Positions 25,901 to 35,600 of a DNA stretch of 64,000 nt are shown piece after piece (the stretch's first letter is position 1; each line of letters opens with the position of its first letter). The stretch covers positions 5,121,001 to 5,185,000 of the forward strand of contig BRXU01000003.1 of NCBI GenBank assembly GCA_030267565.1, in the 5' to 3' direction. The position numbers were made by a program, and so were the translations under genes. This DNA comes from Pleodorina starrii (Eukaryota > Chlorophyta > Chlorophyceae > Chlamydomonadales > Volvocaceae). Below the pieces are notes generated by a model. The model did no database searches. It was given only the letters and a program-made list of their open reading frames with translations, and was not told the DNA's origin.

Positions 25901-28900
25901 GCCGCCGCCGCTGCCGCTGCCGGCAGCGGCGTCCCCTGCTGCTGCGGCCGCCGCGTGCTGGTCTGGGCTGGTGTGGTGTAGGTGGTGCAGCAGTTGCTGC
26001 TGCAGGGCCTGGTGCTGCGCCTGCTGGTGGCGGGCGGCGGCCTCCTGCTGGTGCAGAGCCTCGCGCAGGTCCCGCACGCTGGCGGCGCAGTGGAGCGTGC
26101 CTGAAGGGGTTCGGGGCGGGTCAGGGAGTGATATGCGACGGGGTTGAAAAAGAAGATACCGCAGCGGAGGGACGGGGTTAGGGACGGGGGAGGGGCGGGG
26201 GGCCGGGGGTAGGGGTTAGGGAAGAAGAACCGCAGAGCGCAGGAACCGGGGCGCGGAGGGGGGAGGAGGCGGAGGGGGCTTGGCTTGGGGCGGCGCACGC
26301 CCGCAGGTTTCCGCCTACCACCCTCAGCCTCGCCTTTTGCCGCGTGTTTGCATGATTGCCTCTCCCTGCGGGCCGCTGGCCTTCTCGCTGGCTCTGGTCG
26401 CAAAACGTTTGCCGGCTTTGATTCCCTTGCCGGCTCGGTCTTCTCGTAAATACAAAGAGCGGGCGGGGAGGCCGTTGGGGCGCAACCGCAACCATGCCCA
26501 TAAAAACCCTAGAACCCTACCCCTTCCCGCAACCCACCCGAGGGCGTGTTCCAGCCGCTCCCCGGCGCGCCTCCTGCCCCTGCTCCTCCGCCTCCTCCTC
26601 CTCCGCCTCCTCCTCCGCCCGGCATGGCCGCCAGGCCGGTGTAGGAGGAGCCCATCGACAGGCCGCTAGGGTTCAACGCAGAGTAAGAGTCGGAGCCGCC
26701 GATGCCCACCAGCCCTGATCCCGGTCCCTGCCAACCCAGCCCGCCCGGCACGCCCGGCACGCCGGGAAGGCCGGGAAGGCCTGGGGGTGGCAGGCCGGCG
26801 CAAGGGCCCAGGGCGTTGAGGCGCACTGCCTCCAGGTAGGGGTGCTTGAGCAGCTCCCGGGCAGAGGGCCGGTCGGCGGGGTTGTGCGCGATGCAGAGGG
26901 CGATGAAGTCGCGAAGCTCGGGGGACACGCGGGCCAGGGAGGCGGGCGGGACGCCCTGGGGAGAGGGGTTTGGGTGGGTGGGTGGGTGGGTGGGTGGGTG
27001 GGTGGGTGGGTGGGTGGGTGGGTGGGTGGGTGGGTGGGTGGGTGGGTGAGAAAGGAGGACCGCAATTGGCGGGTGGGAGGGAAGGGTAGTGGGGAAAGAT
27101 ACCGCAGGCTGGCAAGCTGGCCGCGGTGACAAGTGGGGCCGCTGAACCCGACCCCGACGAGGCGCGGCCAGGCACGACGCGACGCGACGCGACACGACAC
27201 GACACGACACAACACGACACGACTCGACGCGACGCGGGTTAGAGCCTCACCAGCGTGACTTTCTTAAAGATCTGCGGCACGCTGTGGCACTCGGCGTAGG
27301 GATACTCCAGGGTGGCCAGCTCCAGCAGACACATGCCGAAGCTGGGGCCAGGGGGGCGGGGGAGGGGAGCGGGGGGGGGCGTGCGACGGAGGGTAAAACA
27401 GAAGATACCGCGACGGAAGGGGGAGGGAAGGGGAGATGGGGATTTTGAGCGCCATGCGTCCACGTTGGGTGGCACTTGTTGCGGGGGTAGGGTGCGGGGG
27501 TAGGGTCCCACAGCAGTACGACAATACGGCGCACATGGGCTTGTCAACGCGAGGTGGGCTTCGAAAGGCAGCACAGCCCAGCCGCCCGGCTCGCGCAGCC
27601 GGCAAGTGCCGCACCTGTAAATGTCGCAGCGCTCGTCGTAGGACTCATCGTACACTTCTGCGCAAGCGGGGGACCGCGGCGGCGGCGGGTGGAGGGTGGA
27701 GGGCGCGCGCGGGGAAAGGCAGTGCCAGTGCAGTGCAGGGCAGTGCAGGGCGGGGCGGAGCGAGGTCCGGCACGGCGGCGCATACGGGGACGGAAGCAAG
27801 TCAAGTCATTCCCGACCCGCGCGAGCGCCGTGCACTGCCGGACCCCGCCGCGCGGCAGTGCTTGGCTCTCGATTTCGGCAGACATGTGCCGGCGCCGGCC
27901 AGCCAGCCCCGGCCGCAGCCCCAGCCGCAGCGTTTGCAGCCAACGCCTTCACGGCAGCCTGCCGGCTCCAGCGCACAGCGCCGGGTACCGCAACTCACGA
28001 CAGGCACACGACACACCGCATCCCAGCGCCCCAGCGCCATGGACCCAGCCAGCCCAGCTCCGGTCCGGGCCTGGGCCAAACCAGGCCGGACAGATTGTGT
28101 CAGGCAGGCGTGCAGCCGCAGCCGCCGCAGCAACAGCCCGGTCCGGTCCGGCCCGCCCCGGCCCGGCATCAAGCGAGGGCGCTGGGAGGCCGTGCGCTGG
28201 TCGGCTGGTCCGGGTTGGGAGGGGGGAGCCCCCTTGACCCCCTCACCCCGCCCCACCGCACCGTCCCCGCGCCATCCACCCACGCACCGGGCGCCATGAA
28301 CTCCGGCGTGCTGGAGAGGGGTGGCATCAGCATCAGCAGCGGCGGCAGCGGCAGCAGGGATAGGGGCAGTAGCAGCAGCCAGGGGCGGTCGCGGCAGCGC
28401 CGCAGGCAGCAGGCCCAGGCAGCCGACGGCGGGACGGGCGGTGGAGGGGCAGGAGGAGGGGCAGAAGGAGGGGAAGCGGTGGCAAGAGGACGACGAGGAG
28501 GAGGAGCAGGAGGAGGTGATGATGGTGTTGGCGGGGCGGTGGGCGAAGAGGGTGGGGTGCGGGTGGGGCGGCGGGCGGGCGGCAAGCCGGCGAGCAAGAG
28601 CCGGGGCCGCGCTACCCAAGCGATCCCCTCAGCCGCACTCTCGGCTTCGGAACCGCTTCCCCAGCCCTACCTGCGGCCGCATACACCCGTGCATCAGGCC
28701 TCCCGCGGCAGGCCCAGGTCTGGGCTGGGCTCCTGAGGGGCCGCGCCAGGCAGGCAGGTAGGCCGCTCTCCGACCCGTCCCTCACCAGCCCACCACCCCT
28801 GGCGCCTGTCCAGCCAGCCAGCCAGCCCAACCGCCCGCCCCAGTTTACCCGCCCCAGACCAGCCAATCCACCCGCCTATCCCAGCCTGCCCGGCCCAGCC

Positions 28901-31900
28901 AACCGCCTACCCCAGCCTACCCGGCCCAGCCCCCCAGCCCATCTCATCTCGTCTCATCCCGCCACTCACCCCACCACGCTCATGGCGGTCTGCTGCACAG
29001 TGGCCAGCCCCAGGTCCCCAATCTTGACCTCCCCGGTGGCGGAGTTGACGAAGATGTTGTCGCACTGCAGGGGCCCCCCAACACCCCCCAGCAACCCCCC
29101 AGAGATTACGCAGCGGAAAAGAAGGAAGGACATTTGGAGTCCTGTGAATCCTCGAGCAGACCAAAATCGAGGCGCGATGACATTCACAGCACAAGCACGG
29201 GGGTGGATCGGGGGTAGCCAGCTGGCTCGTTGATTAGGGTATCGTTCCCAGCCCACCAGCCAAACAAACCAACGCTCCCAGGCAAACCCGGCATACCGCC
29301 ACCGCCCGCCCGCCCGGCCGCACCTTGAGGTCGCGGTGCACGATGGGCGGCGTGTGGCCATGGAGGTACAGCAGGCCTGAAGGGGGTGCGTGGGTTGCGG
29401 GAGCGGGGTGTCGAGGGGGTGTCTCTCGTTCTCTCTTTCTCAATCTCGTGGCTGGGCTCTGTCTCATCTGCTGGAAAGAGGGGGGTCTTGAGGCTCGAGA
29501 GCGGCATGCGCCACGTGGTGCTGCTCGGGGCAGGGTGCGGAGGCCACCCGCCGGCGCGGGGGCCACCCTCGCCGCCACTGCCGTCCTCCGAGCCAGGATA
29601 CGCGCCGGCCATGTGTATGCGGCGACCCACTCATCCCACCCCACAATTCGCCAGGCCTACCGAGGCCGTACTTGCCCGCGGCTCGCCTTTCTTGCCCCCT
29701 CCAACCCATACACCGGCAACCCACCCTCCAGGATCTGGTGAGCCCAGCGCTTGAGCACGTTCTCGCTCATGATCTTGAGCTTCCTGCGGTACCTGCGTAC
29801 GGCACGGTACGGTGCAGTACGGCATATACGGCAGGCGTCCCGGGGAGAGGATCGGTCGGTGAGATCGATGCGAGCAAGGAGCAAGCCAGGAAGTCGCCGC
29901 CGAGCGAGAAGCAGGTCAGCATCGGTAGAAAAAGGCCTTGCGGGCAATCAAAGGGGCGGAAGCACTGTCGACGTGTCGCGGCTCCTCCGCGGCGGCCCGC
30001 GGCTTCCAAGGGGATCCTCACATGGGCCCCCCCACACACACAAACACAAACAAACACCAGGGAGACGGGCAAGCCCATCACACACCCCCCAGCGACCCCC
30101 ACCAGCACCATTTTCACTCACTGGCGTAGGTTCCCCGCGGTGAACAGCTCCGTGATGAAGTTGATGTGCAGATTGCTCTTGTCGTACCACCATGCGTAGA
30201 ATCTGTACGGCAGGTACGGCAGAGGCGGGTAGGGTAAGAGTCAGAGAGTGGGGGGGGCCGTGCGGGGCCCTCGGCGGCGTGCGTGCGGGGCCAGGAGGAA
30301 CAGGCGCAGACGCGGCAGACAACCACCCTATTGCCATGTTGCGTTGCAGCCCGGAGCCGTCGCAGCAACGGCAACGGTTTCAAACCCCACAGCTGGTATG
30401 GCGAGGCGGGCGTTGGCGCAGCCCGCCAGGAACAAGGCAGCCCCGGGGGGCCCCGCGAGCAGCCTCGCCTCGCCTCGGCCTCGCCTGCCAGAACCGCCAC
30501 ACCTCCCGCTGTGGTCCGTATTTTCTCTACTCCACTCCACTCCACTCCACTCCAAGTCCTTCCCCACCGCCGCCGTTGCGGGCCACATGTAGGCAGAGGG
30601 CGCGCCTCCCCAGCGCCGCAGACCGCCTGAAGCCTCCCCCCGCCAACGTGCCCCGTACGGGCCGTACCGCAAAGAGCCCCAGCGGATCCCGCCGACCAGC
30701 GGACCCCTGCCCGGCGCGGCTGTCCCGGCGCCATTGCCGTCGCCGTCGCCATCCCCAGCAATCCCCCGCCCCTCTAGCGTCGGGTGGCGGGTCCCCCCGA
30801 TTGCCGCGACCCTCCCGTATCCGCTGTAGCGCTGTCTCCATCTGGCCTTGCCGGCTGGCCAGCCCGACCCTTCCCGCGCCCTGCCCCTCCCCTAACCCCG
30901 GCTCTTCTACAACTTATACCAACCCGTGCTGATTACTTCGCAGTCCTACTTCGCAATCCTACTTCGCAATCCTTCGCCAATCCTAGCAACCCCGGCCCTG
31001 GCGCGGTCCGGGCGACTGCGCTCCCGGCCGGGTGCGGGCCGGGTGCGTGACTGCCCTCGCTTACGTCATGATGTTCCTGTGCTTGAGCTGCTGCAGCACC
31101 CGGATCTCCTCCTGAAGGTGTGTCCGGGCCTCCTCGTCGCGATCCATGCCCAGCAGATCCACCTGGGTTTCGGAGCGGGGAGCGGATGAGGTGCGGGCGG
31201 GGAGGGCGCGGGCAGGGGTTGGCGACATGTACAGAAGTGGCGCTCGACGGGCCTCAGGCGCAGTTTCATCGGTTCGTGGGAGGGAGGGGGTTGACATGCG
31301 TCAGTTTGGGGTAGGCGTGGGGTTGGGGTTGGGAGAAAGGGAGCAGATTGTGGGTTGCGATGCACGAAAGAAGCGGGATGTCGGGGCGTTGTCCTTGCAC
31401 AGAGGACGGCGGGTGGACAGCCCAGCTGGATGGACGGCAGCAAGACATGACGTGTCGGGTGTAAGTGGGACTCGCGAGGGCAGCGGTGCGGTCGTCAGCA
31501 AGTACGCGTAAGCGCTGCTGTCGTCAGCACGATTGTCTGGCGTGGGGATTGTTAGGGTTGGCTCCCTCGGTACCTGGGCGAAACAGGTGGAAAGCGACCG
31601 TACCTGGTTCCATGCGACCTCCAGACCTTCCTCTGTGTCCAGCGCCTTGTACACCCGTTTGCACGCGCCCTTACCCAACAATATATTGTACTGCGGCAGG
31701 AAGGGGGTCCCGGGCAAGGTCCGTGGCAGTGTCCGTGCTTGCTTTTACTGGCCAGAGCGAGCGCATCGCAAAGATGGGAGATCGCATAGGATTTGGATAA
31801 AACGTACAAGCTATGTGTTAACTCCTCCATCACCGCTGTTGGACACCTGGCAAGGCCACCGATGATGCTTTCCGGACCCCCGCAACACCTTACCCTGATG

Positions 31901-31986
31901 TACCGGCCATTTGGGCTCCGCTCCACTTCTTGTGGCTCCCTATCGGACTTATCAGTCGAGTCCCACGGCGTGAGTGAAGCCGGCAT
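22961..31986 (-). CDS. WNK: WNK (With-No-Lysine) Ser/Thr protein kinase, 13 exons
   Basis: Exons (minus): 31894-31986, 31604-31690, 31065-31162, 30122-30202, 29725-29792, 29324-29376, 28970-29064, 28288-28310, 27615-27657, 27251-27341, 26538-26955, 25496-26100, 22961-25156; 1,316 residues with every phase consistent. The glycine loop is [13 protein letters not shown], where Lys42 replaces the usual catalytic lysine, and the strand-3 site reads VAWNQ with Asn59 instead of Lys: the WNK hallmark. Then come HRDLKCDNIFVN (His156, Asp158), GDLGLATV (Asp177), GTPEFMAPE and [16 protein letters not shown]. Residues past about 300 are low-complexity Gly/Ala/Ser/Pro and acidic tracts, with one 731-codon last exon ending in a basic helix ([19 protein letters not shown]). 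WNKs act in osmotic and ion signalling in animals and in clock and flowering control in plants; the algal role is not known to me. The start ATG at 31986 is the first in frame. Confidence 0.93.
26971..27047. repeat. (GGGT)n tetranucleotide array in a WNK intron
   Basis: About 19 tandem GGGT units on the plus strand inside the intron 26956-27250. Runs of three G separated by single T fit the pattern of a very stable G-quadruplex; the WNK transcript carries the C-rich complement. Confidence 0.95.
27173..27236. repeat. Degenerate CGACG/CGACA pentanucleotide array in a WNK intron
   Basis: Around a dozen 5-base units with changing fourth and fifth bases, in the same intron as the GGGT array and ending just before the donor side of exon 10. 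Confidence 0.85.
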
Positions 31987-32619
31987 GGTAACCGAAAGCC
32001 ACAATAGGCCTCAACATTACAGCGTATACCGAAGCGTTTTAACACATTCTTAAACAAAGGTCCATCAAACACGTCCGTTCATGTTTAGTGGACGCTTCAT
32101 GCGGCATATGTCCTCCAAAAGCTACGAGAGGAAGAAGCAGCAGCGGGACGTGCGCGTATTGTAATTGATACCATGGCAGTACGATGACAGCGCATTCCCG
32201 CTGCAGGTTCTGGCAGCGCTGGCGTGGGGGGTGGAGGAAATCTTTAACGCTGTGAAACCGGTACGGCTGTCACGGATGTAGCCTAACTCTTTCGCTGTGT
32301 TCATGCAAATATACAAATGTTTGTATAGATGCACCAAATACGTGCAGTTTAACTCTGGTATAGATTCAACTCAAACCAAGTCCTTCGAACATCTGCAAGC
32401 TCCACCTGGACGAAACAATCGCTGTGTATTCGTTCGAGATTGAACATAGAAAGCTGCTTGTGAATTTCGTATTGCAGCAAATGATTGGTCTCTGAACCGC
32501 TGGAGGTGCCCCACCGTGCGCGGCCATCGCCTCCCTTACCTCAAGACCACACCGGAGACTCGTTGTGGGACCTGACTCCTCTTTAGCACGGCGGGCGCTG
32601 GCCCGCGGCCTGTGGCCAA
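31987..32619. promoter_or_regulatory. Divergent intergenic region between WNK and the PPP1R36-like gene
   Basis: The two start codons (31986 minus, 32620 plus) face away from each other across 633 bases, so this stretch must hold both promoters and 5' untranslated regions. It is clearly less GC-rich than the flanking genes. No TATA box or named element is certain. Two short open frames on the plus strand (32081-32155 and one near 32366-32494) could be upstream frames or lost exons. Confidence 0.6.
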
Positions 32620-35600
32620 ATGGCGAGCCTCCTGCCATCCGTATCGGTCGGTCGGGCCGGCTCACCCAGCTCAACATATAAGGGTGGCAGCGTCGGCAAG
32701 GACCGCACCCATGGCAGCATCAGCAGCATGCCGATCGGCGGCAATGCTCGGAAGACCCACAACGACCTCGAGTGAGTCACCGCGACCCACGCCCGCCCGC
32801 GCCTCCGAACCCCCCGCCCACTCCCGTCGCCCTCGTCTCGCACCTTGACACCGCGCTACGGATACACATCCCCACAAACCCTTCCACAGCGCACGTTGAC
32901 GTGTCCAGTATTGCACGCGCACGCGTGCGCCGCCTGTTGCCGTCCGCCCGTTGCCGTCCGTCCGGTCACGGCCGTCCTTCAGCTCCCGCCCCGGCCCGCC
33001 TGTCCTCCAGCCGCTTAACCTCCCCCCCCCCGCCGTGACCTCCGCATCCCAATCTTCGCTGCTCGCCCCCTGTTCCCCTTCCCTCCTCCCACCTCCTCCC
33101 CTTCCCTCCGCCCTCCTCCTCCCCCCTCCTCCTCCCTCCCCCTCTCAGTTTCAACCTGGGCAACAGCAAGGCCCGCGTCATGAAGCTGCTGGACGACCGC
33201 ACGCCCACGCCCTTTAAGAAATTCTTCGCGGGGCCGCTGTACGACAGCCTGCTCAACGCCTGCCTGCTGTACTTCACATCGCGCTTCATGCACGAGTGAG
33301 GAGAGCGCTGCGCTGGGAGGAGAGCGCTCCCTCGGGGAAGGGGAGGAGGAGAAAGGGGGAAGCGCTGGCGGGGGGGGGGCATGGAAGCGCTGGGGCCAGG
33401 GGGGGCTCCCATGGCCCCCCGTGGGTCCAGGGGGGGGGCTTGATCTTAACACAAAACGAGAGAGCGCGCTGGTGGGAGCGCTGGATCTGTCGGCGGGTGG
33501 GCACGGGGGGGACTGTGACCCTGCTGGGCGCCGCAGCTGGCTCTATTGCCTCGGCCACACGGCAGCCCAGCCCAGCCGAGCAGTACGGCAGTACGGCATC
33601 TCGTTCCTCCGCTGTGTGGACCTCGCTCGCTGGTTTGCGGACCGGGCCGGGCCTCCCTCCTCCCCTCCCATCCCCAAACGCTCCACCCGCCCCGCCCTCC
33701 CGCGCGATACCCCGCCGGATGACCCCCCGCGCTTCGGTCCCTCCCCGCGCTTGTCCCCTCTCCGCAGCTGGATCGTCAAGGCCATGGATAAGGCCCGCAA
33801 GCAGCACATGGAGGGGTACAATCCGTACGCGGTGGCGCAACGGCTGCTGGAGCTGGAGGAGGTGGGAGGGGCGGGGGGGGAGGGGCCGGGTAGAGGAGGT
33901 GGAAGGGAGGGGGAGGGAGGGGGGAGGAGAAGCCATGGAGTGGCCACAGCACCTGCCTCACCATCGACCAAGGGGTGGGGTGCGGGAGAGAGGCGAACAC
34001 AATTGTGTTCCGTCCAGGAGACGGAACGGGGCTGCTGGCTGGCAGGTCGGGTCGGGTCCGGGCCGACAGCAGCAGGGGCAGGGGCAGCAGCAGCAGCAGC
34101 AACAGGAGGGAAAACGGCAGCGGGGATCCCGGGGGGGGTAAGGAAAACGACGCCGCAGCTCCGCTCCGCAGCGGAGGGACGTTTGCGATCGAGGAGAGAC
34201 CCAGTGACATGGGATCCCGGGGCCGCTCCGCATCGGGCGGGCGCGGGCGAAAGCCAAGCGGTCTGCCCGGCTCGCGGGTTGGTTGCGGTTGGGCAGTGGC
34301 AGGGGCGAGGGCGGGGGTGCGTAGTTGGTTGCGGTTGGGCAGTGGCAGGGGCGAGGGCGGGGGTGCGTAGTTGGTTGCGGTTGGGCAGTGGCAGGGGCGA
34401 GGGCGGGGGTGCGTAGTTGGTTGCGGTTGGGCAGTGGCAGGGGCGAGGGCGGGGGTGCGTAGTTGGTTGCGGTTGGGCAGTGGCAGGGGCGAGGGCGGGG
34501 GTGCGTAGTTGGTTGCGGTTGGGCAGTGGCAGGGGCGAGGGCGGGGGTGCGTAGTTGGTTGCGGTTGGGCAGTGGCAGGGGCGAGGGCGGGGGTGCGTAG
34601 TTGGTTGCGGTTGGGCAGTGGCAGGGGCGAGGGCGGGGGTGCGTAGTTGGTTGCGGTTGGGCAGTGGCAGGGGCGAGGGCGGGGGTGCGTAGTTGGTTGC
34701 GGTTGGGCAGTGGCAGGGGCGAGGGCGGGGGTGCGTAGTTGGTTGCGGGTGGTGGCAGCCGGCGGTGGGGATACGGGGCGGAGCCCGGGGCGCAGGAGGC
34801 GGCCTGCAGCCAGTCGAGAGCGTCTTGGTTTCGGGGCTGGGCCGGGAGGGCGCGTGCTGGCAATCGCGCCACCATTCTTCGTTCTGCCGGGAACTCCTAC
34901 CATTACCTGAATCCCCCGATCCGATCCAATCCAATCCGGTAGGAGGCCGGCGGGAGGAGGTCGGCAGAATGCAGTGCGGCGGGTCTGGTGTCCCCGCCCG
35001 GAGCTCTCCCCGCCCTCGCCCGTGGTCCTGAGCGGGCTTAACCCCCACCTCTCAACCAGTAACACCTTTGCATTGCACTCTTATACCGGTACCACCTCCC
35101 TCCAACCCCCCTCTCCTCTCCTCTCCTCTCCCCTCCTCTCCCCTTTGTCGCCCCTCTGTTGGGCCGTCAGGAGATGGAGGCTCAGCGACTGGAGCTCAGC
35201 CCCATCTACTCTCAGATCATCCTCAAGTACAGCTCATACGACAAGCAGCAGCAGGACCGCATGTTCTTCGAGTGCTTGTACGACACGCTGGTACGGCGCA
35301 GCGCGCGGCGAGGTTGCCTGGCTGGCTGGCTGGCTGGCCTGACTGGCTGGTCTGACTGGCTGGCTCGCGCGGGAGCGTGCGCGTGGGCGCGAGGGTGGGA
35401 CTGACTCCCGTCCCTGGGCTGCTTTTGCTGCGGCCAGCTCACCCATGCCGCCTTGGTGCACCCTCATTCCACACACCCCCTTCTCCCGGCCGCACTCCTC
35501 CACCCGTCTCCGTCCCTCCGCCGCGGATTCCGCTTTATCATCCCTCCCTTTTCCGGCCTTAATACATGGATACCCCCTTTTCCGGCCCTTCCCTCCCCGC

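Noticed and set aside
32081..32155. A 24-codon plus-strand frame starting MFSGRFMRHM with a possible donor
   Set aside because: It looked like a first exon, but the ATG at 32620 is in frame with the next exon, has a better context and needs no extra splice. It may be an upstream frame.
33543..35065. Three overlapping minus-strand frames of 501, 429 and 305 codons
   Set aside because: They are produced by the stop-free 46-bp minisatellite in an intron of the plus-strand gene; the flanks code nothing recognisable and the three frames repeat one another's peptides.
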